Below, piece by piece: positions 14,979 through 23,288 of a DNA stretch of 64,000 nucleotides. How positions within the stretch are numbered: position 1 is the stretch's first letter; every line of letters starts with the position of its first letter. Origin of the DNA: an uncultured Phycisphaerales bacterium (GTDB taxonomy: Bacteria; Planctomycetota; Phycisphaerae; Tepidisphaerales; Tepidisphaeraceae); assembly GCA_903871935.1 (NCBI GenBank), contig CAIQIQ010000053.1, positions 1-64,000 on the forward strand. Direction: 5' to 3'. The translations under genes and the position numbers were made by a program. The notes beneath the pieces are model-generated. The model was not told where the DNA came from and did no database searches. It worked only from the letters and a program-made list of their open reading frames with translations.

Positions 14979-15496
14979 TCAGGCAGTTCCAATCGGCCGC
15001 TCCGGCACGGTCCCACACTCGGGGCAGCGGTCCGGCGTGGCGCGCAGGTCGTATCCGCAGACGCAACAATGACCCGGTACCGGCGCCTTTGCTCGGATCG
15101 CAGCACGCGCCGCAAAGAAGGCAAATGCCAGCAAGATCGTCCAATACGGGAGCATTACGATTCGTACATCCCACGGCGCGGCACGACGAGTGGAACCGTC
15201 GATCACAAGCCCAAAGCCAATGCGATTGAGCCATGTCGGCTCCGGCCACATCAGCCATCCGTTAATGAACGGGGTGGTGCCGGCGCCAGCCCCTGCTGGT
15301 AGTCCTCGATTGGCAGCATCACTCGGCCAATAAGGATGACGCCGTTCACTGCTCGAATCTGATAGCTTGCGCCAGCATGGCCATATGCGATCCAGAGCGT
15401 CGTGTGATGGCTGATCACCCACATGGCCGCAGTCGCCGCGCATAGCAGCGATAGGAGGATAAAGATAATCCTTTGGCGTTCCCGCCGCATAGTCAT
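14979..15496 (-). pseudogene. Frameshifted planctomycete zinc-ribbon membrane protein
   Basis: The first part (from ATG 15496: M-T-M-R-R-E-R-Q-R-I-I-F-I-L-L-S-L-L) is a basic start plus membrane helix, then W-I-A-Y-G-H-A-G-A-S-Y-Q-I-R. The frame must shift around 15275-15300, in a GC-rich stretch, to continue as G-T-T-P-F-I-N-G-W-L-M-W-P-E-P, a second helix (M-L-P-Y-W-T-I-L-L-A-F-A-F-F-A-A-R) and a zinc ribbon (C-C-V-C-G-Y-D-L-R ... C-P-E-C-G). It is the same architecture as 10935-11462. Either a true inactivating frameshift or a sequencing error. Confidence 0.6.
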
Positions 15497-15659
15497 GACT
15501 CTTCTCGTGGCGACCTCCATCGACAGCGAGATTGTATCAACCTGCCTTTGGGGCTGCGCGTGCTGCTGGGCAGCAAGACGGATCTCTTCGTGGCGCGAGC
15601 TTGGCAGACCGGGAGTCGCTGGATTCCAGAAATGATACGGCCTGCGACGCTTTCGGGGT

Positions 15660-15678
15660 GGCCGCCTGCAAGGCGGCC
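15660..15678. terminator. Strong GC hairpin in a gene-free stretch
   Basis: GGCCGCC-TGCAA-GGCGGCC, seven perfect pairs, extended by GTG/CAC with one bulge. It is the only clear structure in 15497-15876; the remaining bases show no gene. It could end transcripts from the minus-strand gene at 15877-16821, about 200 bases away, but lacks a T-run. Confidence 0.35.
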
Positions 15679-15876
15679 CCACGAGATTCCAGGCCGGGGC
15701 CCGTTTCCCGGTAGAATACACCGTAAAGGCGTCGCTCACTGGCCAACCTGCCTTGTGAACTTGTGGGCAACCAGGGTATGCGGCCGGCTCCTTCCGCGGC
15801 CAACGCAAAGGTGCTGGGGGAAGGAATCGGCGGAGGGTACGTGGCGACAGGATTGTCGCCACTACCGATCGCGCGC

Positions 15877-16821
15877 TTAGCCGCAGGTCAGGAGTTTATC
15901 TCTGTCAGAACTCTTATCGGACGGCCAGTCGAGCGGGATGCCCTTGTTCTGTATCCCAGGCAGTTTCAGGACGCGCAGTTCATCGTACGGAATCCCGTAG
16001 AGATCCTTCTCAGACAGAATCCCTTGCCAGGGACTCTTCGCTTTGTAGGCGAAGTTTTCGGCGTAGATGGCGATGTCGCCGGCGCCGTCGCCTAAGAACA
16101 TCCCATACTCCTGCAGTGCTCTGGCGATGATCTTCGCTGCGGGATTCAGATTGAGTTTCTCAATGTCCAGCTTCGGATTCAGTTGCAGGCGTGCGCCTTC
16201 GGGTATTGCACCTTCACGCGTGCTCATTCCGTCACTGTTGCTTGCGGGCGTTACGTAAGCTCCTCTCTTTGGAATGTCGTAGGCGAAGACGAGGGCGTGT
16301 TCGATTATCCCCTGTTTGATCTCTTCAGGCCTGATCAGGCCGGCTATCAGCGGAAAACCTGCAGCACGGCATGCGCCCTCACCCGGCTTTAGTACGCCTG
16401 TGCCGCGCAGGTCGAATCCGCGGGCAGATCTTGCCAGCCATTTCCCTTCATATTTCTTGAGTGCCCAGAAGTCCCAGCTCTTTGTCTTCGACTCGTTGAT
16501 AATGCAAAGGTGCGCATCCCCCTGGGGATCTGGTTTGGCGTGTTTGGGTATGGGAGCACTTTCCAGCAGATGCGGATGACAGAATTTCTTAGCATAGCTG
16601 TAGCTGATCTCTGACCACCTGGTTGTTCTATCATCAACATAGAAGACCGGTATGCTCCATTCATTGATGTTCATGCCGATCTTGCCTTTGCATGAGCATA
16701 ATGAAAGATCGTTGATCATGATTCCCGAGCGGGAATCAATTGCCGGGTTGGCCGGGATTCTCGTATTCCACGGGCTTTTATCCGAGAACGGCCGCCAGCA
16801 GGTTGTGGTTTTTGCGGACAT
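15877..16821 (-). CDS. Conserved hypothetical protein of soil-bacterial type
   Basis: 314 residues from ATG 16821 with AAAGGAG ten bases upstream. The pattern W-R-P-F-S-D-x-S-P-W-N-T near the start, I-N-E-W-S-I-P-V-F-Y, S-W-D-F-W-A-L, R-P-E-E-I-K-Q-G-I-I-E-H-A-L-V-F-A-Y, G-A-R-L-Q-L-N-P-K-L-D and A-R-A-L-Q-E-Y-G-M-F matches, from memory, a family common in actinobacteria and other soil bacteria whose members are usually secreted. This copy lacks an obvious signal peptide. It uses more A/T-rich codons than its neighbours (many Lys and Ile), a possible sign of transfer. Biochemical role unknown. Confidence 0.7.
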   Translation of the reverse strand: MSAKTTTCWRPFSDKSPWNTRIPANPAIDSRSGIMINDLSLCSCKGKIGMNINEWSIPVFYVDDRTTRWSEISYSYAKKFCHPHLLESAPIPKHAKPDPQGDAHLCIINESKTKSWDFWALKKYEGKWLARSARGFDLRGTGVLKPGEGACRAAGFPLIAGLIRPEEIKQGIIEHALVFAYDIPKRGAYVTPASNSDGMSTREGAIPEGARLQLNPKLDIEKLNLNPAAKIIARALQEYGMFLGDGAGDIAIYAENFAYKAKSPWQGILSEKDLYGIPYDELRVLKLPGIQNKGIPLDWPSDKSSDRDKLLTCG

Positions 16822-17018
16822 GAGAAGCTCCTTTGTTACTCAATTCATGGTTTCTGCAGGGATCTGGTTAGGCATTTTCATATTGACGGTGGCAGTCCGG
16901 CTAGACATTATGCATCAGTCACCATCTTCTGCCAAAACAACTGTTTAGGAGGGAGGATTTGGCAGCGGATACGTGCCAACCGAACTGTCGTTGTTGAATG
17001 CACCCAAAGGAGCTGGAT

Positions 17019-17630
17019 ATGGCACTTCTTCCACGTGCGTCCGCCCGTACGACTTCGAGTTTCACGGTCATCCATGCGCGGGTTTGTGAGAGACGCTTCG
17101 CTCATGCCGCTTGGGTGCTGATGCTCATCCTGGGGATCACCTGCCTGGGCACGAATGCTGCAGACAATGGGGCGGCGGAGGCAAAGCGCCAGGGCCAGAT
17201 GTGCGCTGATGCGCTGGTTCAACACGACTACGACACATTTGCATCCATGCTGTATCCGAAGTTTTTGCAGTGGATGGGCGGCCGCAACGCCCTGATCCAA
17301 AAGCTCCAACAGAGCGACCAGGAGATGGCGTCGCAGGGAATCACCATGCAATCGGTGGTAATGGGGCAAGTCACCCAGATTCGGCGTACAAAAGTCGAGA
17401 CCTTCGCAGTAGTGCCTGAGACGATTGAGATGGCGACCAAGGATGGTGTCTTGCGGACCGACTCGTATCTCCTGGGCATCTCCAGCGATGATGGGAAGGC
17501 GTGGCAGTTTATCGACGGCGCTGGCATCGCAGGCCTGGGTAAGGACATCTATATACTGCTTCCGAATCTGCCTGCGGATATGAAATTGCCGCAGGCCAAA
17601 CACCCGGCGTCAACGCCAAAGAAAGACTGA
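17019..17630 (+). CDS. Secreted hypothetical protein
   Basis: 203 residues from ATG 17019, chosen because AAAGGAG lies seven bases before it; an upstream ATG at 16998 lacks such a site. A long basic N-region precedes a hydrophobic core (A-W-V-L-M-L-I-L-G-I-T-C-L-G), so it is either secreted or anchored. The mature part (C-A-D-A-L-V-Q-H-D-Y-D-T-F-A-S-M-L-Y-P-K-F-L) resembles NTF2-like or DUF4878-type folds, in which an opening helix pair is followed by strands; this is a guess. It ends 50 bases before the methyltransferase. Confidence 0.65.
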   Translation: MALLPRASARTTSSFTVIHARVCERRFAHAAWVLMLILGITCLGTNAADNGAAEAKRQGQMCADALVQHDYDTFASMLYPKFLQWMGGRNALIQKLQQSDQEMASQGITMQSVVMGQVTQIRRTKVETFAVVPETIEMATKDGVLRTDSYLLGISSDDGKAWQFIDGAGIAGLGKDIYILLPNLPADMKLPQAKHPASTPKKD

Positions 17631-17681
17631 TTCCATCATCGCGCCAGCGAAAAAGAGTTGTGTGCAGCGGGACATCGTCGG

Positions 17682-18164
17682 ATGATAGTGGGCATGAGCA
17701 CGCCGACTTCTGCACCGCCGAGCAGAGTTCCCTGGCCGCCGCTGTTGTTTGTCGGTTCACTGGCCATAGGAATCGGTCTACACCTGGTCTGGCCAATTCC
17801 GCTCTGGACCGGCCACAAGCTATGGATCGCCGGCATCGTCGTGATGCTTGTGGCCCTGGCGATCACGTTCTGGGCACATCATGAGCTGGCGGCGGCCCAT
17901 ACCACGATTCGGCCGGACCGGGCTTCCTCGGCACTGGTCACGACCGGGCCGTTTGCATGGACACGCAACCCCCTTTACGTGACGCTGATTGTCCTGGGCG
18001 TGGGCGTGGCGCTGTTGATCAACGACATGTGGCCGCTGTTGGCCACAGCGCTGCTTGCGCTTGGCCTAAACTACATCGTGATCCCGAACGAGGAGCGGCA
18101 TCTCCGCGAACGGTTTCCGGAGCAGTACGCCCAGTACACCCGGCGAGTACGGCGGTGGCTGTGA
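17682..18164 (+). CDS. Isoprenylcysteine-carboxyl / phospholipid methyltransferase-family membrane protein
   Basis: 160 residues from ATG 17682 (ATG 17694 is equally possible). Four membrane helices are visible, and the family signature is clear: G-P-F-A-W-T-R-N-P-L-Y-V in the middle, then N-E-E-R-H-L-R-E-R-F-P-E-Q-Y at the end, where SAM and the acceptor bind in ICMT/PEMT proteins. Length suits the short bacterial branch (about 150-200 residues). Expected reaction: SAM-dependent methylation of a lipophilic acceptor at the membrane; the acceptor cannot be told. It converges on the YVTN lipoprotein gene with six bases between stops. Confidence 0.85.
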   Translation: MIVGMSTPTSAPPSRVPWPPLLFVGSLAIGIGLHLVWPIPLWTGHKLWIAGIVVMLVALAITFWAHHELAAAHTTIRPDRASSALVTTGPFAWTRNPLYVTLIVLGVGVALLINDMWPLLATALLALGLNYIVIPNEERHLRERFPEQYAQYTRRVRRWL

Positions 18165-18170
18165 GATGGT

Positions 18171-19277
18171 CTATTTCTTCGGCCGCTCGACGACCAGCAT
18201 AGTAAAGGTGCCGGGGATCATCTGCGGGCGCTGGCCGGCGTTGGCGGCTGGGGCGAACTTCGCGGTGGGAAGATAGATGCGATGCGACTTGCTGTCCAGC
18301 GCCATCGTCCGCCCACCCTGACGCGTGGCGACGGTCTGAGCTACGCTGAATTGGTCGGGAGAGTCCTCGTGCACGACGGTGAGTGTGCCATCACCGCAAG
18401 AGGCGAACGCCAGACCCAGCTTGGGGTCGAACGCGGCGGCGTCGGCACCTGCGCCAATCGGGAGGGTCTTGACGATCTTGCCCGTATCGGCGTTGAGCAC
18501 AACCATCAGCTTGTTGCCGCAGACGGCAAAGAGCCGGCGAGAGGTGAGATCCATGGCTAGCCCGGTGGCTTCCTGGCCTGGAGCGATGGGCCAGCGTGCG
18601 GTGACCTTCATGGTATTGGCGTCGATACGGACGATCTCGCTGGTGTCCTCGATATTGACGAAAACCTGGCCGGTGCCATCGGCGACGGCGAATTCGGGTT
18701 TGCCGCCAAGGGGGATGGTTCCGGCGACGACGGGATTGGACGGGGCCACCGCCGAGTCGATGACCGTGGCGTCCTGGCTTCGGCCATTGAAGGCGAAGAT
18801 CCGTTTGCTGAAAGAGTCGTAGATGATGGCGTCGGGATTCTTGCCGGCCGGCACTTTGCCCAGAACGGCGAAGGTGTTGTAGTCAAAAATGGTCACGGTG
18901 CCATCGCCGCCGTTGCTGGTGAAGCCGCGGCGGAGGTGCTTGGCCAGGGCAACGCCATGAACGCCCGGAGTGCCGGGGATGGTGGCAATGACATCGCCCG
19001 TCCCAGCATTGAGGATCATCACGCGGTCGCTGCGGGGCACGTAGAGGCGCCGAGCATCGCGGTCGCAGGTGACGTAGTCCCAGCGTCCCTCGCCGCCGAG
19101 GGCAAACTCACGGGTCATTTCAAAAGGAGCGGCCGTCGCGGCGGGAGTCGCGGCGGACGGCGCAACAGCCGCCGGCTTTGCGGCGGCCGGTTTGGGCTTG
19201 GCCGGAGCGGTAGACTCCGAGCAGCCGGCAACAGTGATCAGAGCCAGTGCACACAACGCAGCGCGAGCGGTAGTCAT
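18171..19277 (-). CDS. YVTN/beta-propeller lipoprotein
   Basis: 368 residues from ATG 19277, with CAAGGAGAG upstream. Signal peptide with lipobox V-A-G-C (Cys 19), then an Ala/Pro-rich linker (~20-50) that would hold the domain away from the membrane. Residues ~55-365 contain repeated blades of the 40-residue YVTN type: R-R-L-Y-V-P-R-S-D, G-D-V-I-A-T-I-P-G, K-R-I-F-A-F-N-G, R-R-L-F-A-V-C-G, G-K-I-V-K-T-L-P-I, H-R-I-Y-L-P-T. Seven blades are likely. Such propellers bind proteins or small ligands on the cell surface; no catalytic motif is evident. Confidence 0.85.
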   Translation of the reverse strand: MTTARAALCALALITVAGCSESTAPAKPKPAAAKPAAVAPSAATPAATAAPFEMTREFALGGEGRWDYVTCDRDARRLYVPRSDRVMILNAGTGDVIATIPGTPGVHGVALAKHLRRGFTSNGGDGTVTIFDYNTFAVLGKVPAGKNPDAIIYDSFSKRIFAFNGRSQDATVIDSAVAPSNPVVAGTIPLGGKPEFAVADGTGQVFVNIEDTSEIVRIDANTMKVTARWPIAPGQEATGLAMDLTSRRLFAVCGNKLMVVLNADTGKIVKTLPIGAGADAAAFDPKLGLAFASCGDGTLTVVHEDSPDQFSVAQTVATRQGGRTMALDSKSHRIYLPTAKFAPAANAGQRPQMIPGTFTMLVVERPKK

Positions 19278-19322
19278 GATCTCTCCTTGGACAGCAACGA
19301 GTATACCACAAAGCAGACAGGG

Positions 19323-21473
19323 TCACGGCCGACGGAAGGAGAGGACCACTGCTTCGTTCATCTTCCAATCGAAGTCGAAGCTCCTGCCTCGGCCGAGGTC
19401 TTTGCCGGTGCGCTCGTTGCGGACGGCGTCGATTTCCCGGTCGAAGGCCAATTTCACGGGAACGCGCTCGGACTTCAGGCCCACGGAATTACCGCCGCCC
19501 AGCGAGGAGACGCTGGTCTCCGGGTTGAAGCAGACAAAGACGATGCGGCGGTCGCCCTTGTCCCAATAGATGATCTCGTGGCCGAACTCTTTGGCCCCAG
19601 CGGCTTCCAGATGGACCCATGGCTTGACCGCGATGTGCTTCATGAAGACTTCGCGTTTGGCGGCGGCCGCGAAGCCGCTCTGCCGATAGGCGTTGTACCA
19701 CTGAGGCGACAGGTTCATCAGTACGGCCTTGCCTTTGCCAACGCTGCGAACTTGGTCCACCGCCATGGAGCGGACCGCCTTGTTGAAGCCGGAGGTGTCG
19801 CGGATGCAGGTATTAGCGTTAGTGAGCAACTGCTCAAAGCTCTTGTAGGAGAAGTTGGCATCCTGGTCGGTTTCGCACCAGAGTTTGCCGCCGAAGAGAT
19901 CAGCGCTGGTCCATGCGGGGCTGTGCTTGACGCCAAAGAGGTCGTCGAGCACGCCGCCGGATGGCCGGCCCTTGCCGTGTTGATCCCACAAGCCAGGTAG
20001 GTAATCGGCGATGACGGTGCCGCCCTGCTCGGCAAAGGTGCGGATCTGGCGGGCTTCGGCATCGGAGAGACACAAGGTGGCCGGGAGGATGAGGACTTTG
20101 TACTCGCTGGGGACGCCCTTCTGGATGACGTCCACGTAGTTGATGAAGCTGTATTGGATACCCGAATCGCGAAGCATGTTCTCCCAGGCCTTGCGGACGA
20201 GATGGGAACCGCCGAGCTTCTCATCGCCGTTGCGGTTGACCCAGGTCTGGCCGTGGGCCTCGGCGTCGAGAATCCATGAGAGTTGGATGGATGCATGGTT
20301 GTAGTAGATGGCGACACCATCGTGGCCCCAGGTTGCTCCGGAGATGAGCGGGCCGATCTTGTCATTGGCTTCGTGATAGGTTGGCGCCATCTGTGCGTGC
20401 CATGGCTTGGGAGTGGTGCCGTCGAACCAACCCTCAACCCAGCCGATGAAACCGCGGTTGCCGTGGGCGAGAAAGTACCAATTCTGCCAGATACCATCGT
20501 TCACGTCGCGATGGAAATAGGTGGTGACCAGCGGCATGGCGTTGTTGGGATTGAAGGACCGTTCGATGGCTTGCGATGAGCCCATGTTGTAGGCCTCGAG
20601 GAACTGGACCTTGCGCATGAGCTTGGCGTAGTCGTAGCCACCGAAGGCGTTGGGAGCCTGGCCGCCGACATAGCCGCAGGGCGTACGCGGATCGACGGAG
20701 TTGGCGTATTCGACAAGATCACCGAGGAAGTTGTTCCAGTAGGAATCGTTGAAGGTCCATTGGTCCATTAGGGGGCTGGCGTCGAAGGTGCCGATGGACC
20801 AGGTGCGGAGATTGGGGCGCAGGGTATCGTAGGTTATCCAGTTGTCGCGGGCGGGGGCATCGGGGCCATAGATCTCCTTGAGCCAATTGCCATAGGCGGA
20901 TGGGTCGTCGGTGATCTTCCACATCGTGGGGTGAATGAAATGGCCCCAGGAGATCTCATCGTCCAGGGCGTAGGCAGCGCGCACGGGCGAGTCTTTAACG
21001 GAAGTGATGTGGTCGCGGATCAGGCCCTTGAGCTTCTGGACCATGGCGGCATTCACGGGTCGGACGCGCATCCCATTGCCGTGTACGACGTCGAGCGTTT
21101 GCTTGGGGATACTGCCATCCCACAGGTGCAGATCGCCCTTGCCGGCGGTGTGATCCATGTAAAAGCGCAACTGGAACTTGTTGATCCAGTCGAGCTTTCT
21201 GCCGCCTGTATCGCCGTGATCGAGGAAGGCGCCGTTGTAGCCGTTGTCACGCGACCATTGACCGGATTGATCCGTATAGCCGATGTTCCACTGATACGTC
21301 CAGGGCATGTAGATCCAGCTAGGATATGCGGCATAGAGCCACTGGGCATCCTGCTTGACCGGAATGAAATCTTTGGAGGTCTTCACATAGCGCTCGTAGG
21401 CATCTTCGTTTGTTGCGCCATATGCAAACCCGACAAGCACGAGAGTCAGCAGCAGAGAGATGATGCTTCGCAT
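19323..21473 (-). CDS. Secreted GH42-like glycoside hydrolase (beta-galactosidase trimerisation domain)
   Basis: 716 residues from ATG 21473, where a signal peptide starts (M-R-S-I-I-S-L-L-L-T-L-V-L-V-G-F-A-Y-G-A). Residues ~60-400 form a probable TIM barrel (G-Y-N-G-A-F-L-D-H-G-D-T-G-G, A-Y-A-L-D-D-E-I-S-W-G, C-G-Y-V-G-G-Q-A-P). E in D-D-E-I-S-W is a candidate acid/base. Residues ~460-560 (Y-K-V-L-I-L-P-A-T-L-C-L-S-D-A-E-A, then G-G-T-V-I-A-D-Y) match the flavodoxin-like trimerisation domain of GH42 enzymes. A beta domain closes the protein. It is divergent from the gene at 21633 and likely shares a control region of 159 bases with it. Confidence 0.75.
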   Translation of the reverse strand: MRSIISLLLTLVLVGFAYGATNEDAYERYVKTSKDFIPVKQDAQWLYAAYPSWIYMPWTYQWNIGYTDQSGQWSRDNGYNGAFLDHGDTGGRKLDWINKFQLRFYMDHTAGKGDLHLWDGSIPKQTLDVVHGNGMRVRPVNAAMVQKLKGLIRDHITSVKDSPVRAAYALDDEISWGHFIHPTMWKITDDPSAYGNWLKEIYGPDAPARDNWITYDTLRPNLRTWSIGTFDASPLMDQWTFNDSYWNNFLGDLVEYANSVDPRTPCGYVGGQAPNAFGGYDYAKLMRKVQFLEAYNMGSSQAIERSFNPNNAMPLVTTYFHRDVNDGIWQNWYFLAHGNRGFIGWVEGWFDGTTPKPWHAQMAPTYHEANDKIGPLISGATWGHDGVAIYYNHASIQLSWILDAEAHGQTWVNRNGDEKLGGSHLVRKAWENMLRDSGIQYSFINYVDVIQKGVPSEYKVLILPATLCLSDAEARQIRTFAEQGGTVIADYLPGLWDQHGKGRPSGGVLDDLFGVKHSPAWTSADLFGGKLWCETDQDANFSYKSFEQLLTNANTCIRDTSGFNKAVRSMAVDQVRSVGKGKAVLMNLSPQWYNAYRQSGFAAAAKREVFMKHIAVKPWVHLEAAGAKEFGHEIIYWDKGDRRIVFVCFNPETSVSSLGGGNSVGLKSERVPVKLAFDREIDAVRNERTGKDLGRGRSFDFDWKMNEAVVLSFRRP

Positions 21474-21632
21474 GGGCGGGATTATACACGTTTGCAGGCG
21501 GATGGCCTCCTGCAAATGAAGATGCCGACAGCCGTGATGGCGCAACAGTGGCAAAATCACTCCGCAGAGGGTAGCCTAGATTGTCAAACGTGCATGGGAA
21601 GAGCCATCATCTCGCACAGTTTCGGAGGTCCT

Positions 21633-23210
21633 ATGAAACGCCTTGCTCTGTGGGTTGGTTGTCTTTTGGCGATGTTGGTCGCGACGGCAAATGCTCAGCA
21701 GAAGTATCCTGAGCAATGGAATTACGTGGGGGCTTCGCTGGGAGATGATGCAGGTCTGACGAAGTTCACTGATTTGCTGAAACAATCGAAGGCCACCGGT
21801 TGCACGCACATCCTGATGAACGACAGCGGGTGGCTGAAATTGGCCAATGACGCCGCATACGTGGAGCGGGTCGGCAAGGCAAAAGCAACAGCCAAGGATC
21901 TGGGTATCACCATCGTGCCGGCCGTATATGCATTTGGATATTCGGGCCGGTATCTGCAGTTCGACCCGAACATGGGCGTGGGGCTACCGGTGAAAGACAT
22001 GCCCTTTCTCGTTAAGGGAAAGACGGCGGCGCCTGATCCGGCCGCGGGGATTGATGTATCGAAGTTCACCGGCGATGCGGTGGAATATCCGGTCAAGCCG
22101 TTCAGCTACTACCGTGTGAGCATCTATACGAAGGAGAAACCTTCGGGCGAAGTCTTCCGCGCAAGCGGCGTGAAGCCGGGACGCTGGGAGACACGCACTA
22201 ATACCTACATCAAGCAGGAAGGTGATCGCTGGCTGAGCACCAATACCTTCAACACACTGGATGCAGAGCAGATTCGAGTGCAGGTGTTCGTCAAGGGATA
22301 TGACCAGTTCAAGATCGAGCCGGCCGGAGCGCTGCTGATCCTGCGCCGCGATACGGTACCGCTGAAGGTGACCAGCGACGATGGCAAGATGGTCTATGAG
22401 GAAGGCAAGGATTTCAAGAAGCTGGTTGATCCTCTGATCGGCAGCGGCTCGGGTGATTTTGAGAGCGACCACAAGGCCAACGATATCGAGTTGACGGATG
22501 CTTCGCGGATTAAAGATGGGCAGAAGCTGCTGGTCAGCTTCTACCACGCGTACAAGATCTACGCGGACCAGAATGGGATCACCATGGAAGATCCCAAGAT
22601 ATTCGAGCTCATGGAGAGAGACGTCGCCAGTTGCGCGAAGATCTGGGGCGCAACGGGCTATTTCATGAACTATGACGAGATCCGGATCGGCGGATGGGAG
22701 CCGCTGACACTGGAAAGAAAGATCAAGCCGGGACAGTTGCTGGCCGAGCACACGAAGAAGGGTTACAACCTGATCCGGAAGTATTCGCCCGATGCCAAGA
22801 TCTATACGTGGAACGACATGTATGATGCCACGAGCAATGCCCGGCCGGTGCCCGGCGGTGCATATTACCTGGTGAACGGTGACTGGACGGGATCGTGGGA
22901 AGGCCTGCCCAAGGATGTGATCATCATGAGCTGGTCGGGCAGCGCCGAAGGGATGAAGTTCTTCGCCGATCGCGGACAGAGCCAGGTGCTCTGTGGATAC
23001 TACGATGCGCGGAACACCAATTCGATGAAGCAAAACATCGCCAGCTGGACGCGCAAGTCGCAGGGAATCCCCAACATCCTTGGGTTCATGTATACGACGT
23101 GGAAGCCGGATTTCACGAATCTGAAGGAGTACTTCACGCTCTTGAACACATACGACCAGTGGATCGGCAGCCTGCCAGCGCCGACGACGCGGCGTGCGCG
23201 GCAGCAGTAG
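21633..23210 (+). CDS. Secreted TIM-barrel glycoside-hydrolase-like protein
   Basis: 525 residues from ATG 21633 with GGAGG five bases upstream; the longer open frame upstream is antisense to the GH42-like gene. Signal peptide to about residue 22 (A-N-A-Q-Q). The first ~100 residues look like barrel strands (C-T-H-I-L-M-N-D, I-T-I-V-P-A-V-Y-A-F-G-Y). After a beta-sandwich insertion come Y-F-M-N-Y-D-E-I-R-I-G-G-W (candidate catalytic D-E), Y-T-W-N-D-M-Y-D, V-I-I-M-S-W-S-G and V-L-C-G-Y-Y-D. This resembles GH20-like hexosaminidase-superfamily proteins of planctomycetes and acidobacteria. Substrate not predictable. Confidence 0.65.
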   Translation: MKRLALWVGCLLAMLVATANAQQKYPEQWNYVGASLGDDAGLTKFTDLLKQSKATGCTHILMNDSGWLKLANDAAYVERVGKAKATAKDLGITIVPAVYAFGYSGRYLQFDPNMGVGLPVKDMPFLVKGKTAAPDPAAGIDVSKFTGDAVEYPVKPFSYYRVSIYTKEKPSGEVFRASGVKPGRWETRTNTYIKQEGDRWLSTNTFNTLDAEQIRVQVFVKGYDQFKIEPAGALLILRRDTVPLKVTSDDGKMVYEEGKDFKKLVDPLIGSGSGDFESDHKANDIELTDASRIKDGQKLLVSFYHAYKIYADQNGITMEDPKIFELMERDVASCAKIWGATGYFMNYDEIRIGGWEPLTLERKIKPGQLLAEHTKKGYNLIRKYSPDAKIYTWNDMYDATSNARPVPGGAYYLVNGDWTGSWEGLPKDVIIMSWSGSAEGMKFFADRGQSQVLCGYYDARNTNSMKQNIASWTRKSQGIPNILGFMYTTWKPDFTNLKEYFTLLNTYDQWIGSLPAPTTRRARQQ

Positions 23211-23288
23211 AATTCGGCGCGGTCCGATTCCGCCAGTGGCAACAGCGACAAAGAGGCCAACCTACACCATCGGCCAAGGAGAGTAACT

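Noticed and set aside
13885-15496. Insertion sequence as source of the small ORFs
   Set aside because: No transposase motif, terminal inverted repeats or target duplication could be found; attC-like sites explain it better.
16820-16948. Forty-two-codon ORF with a membrane-helix-like stretch
   Set aside because: It starts on top of the opposite gene's start codon and has no ribosome-binding site.
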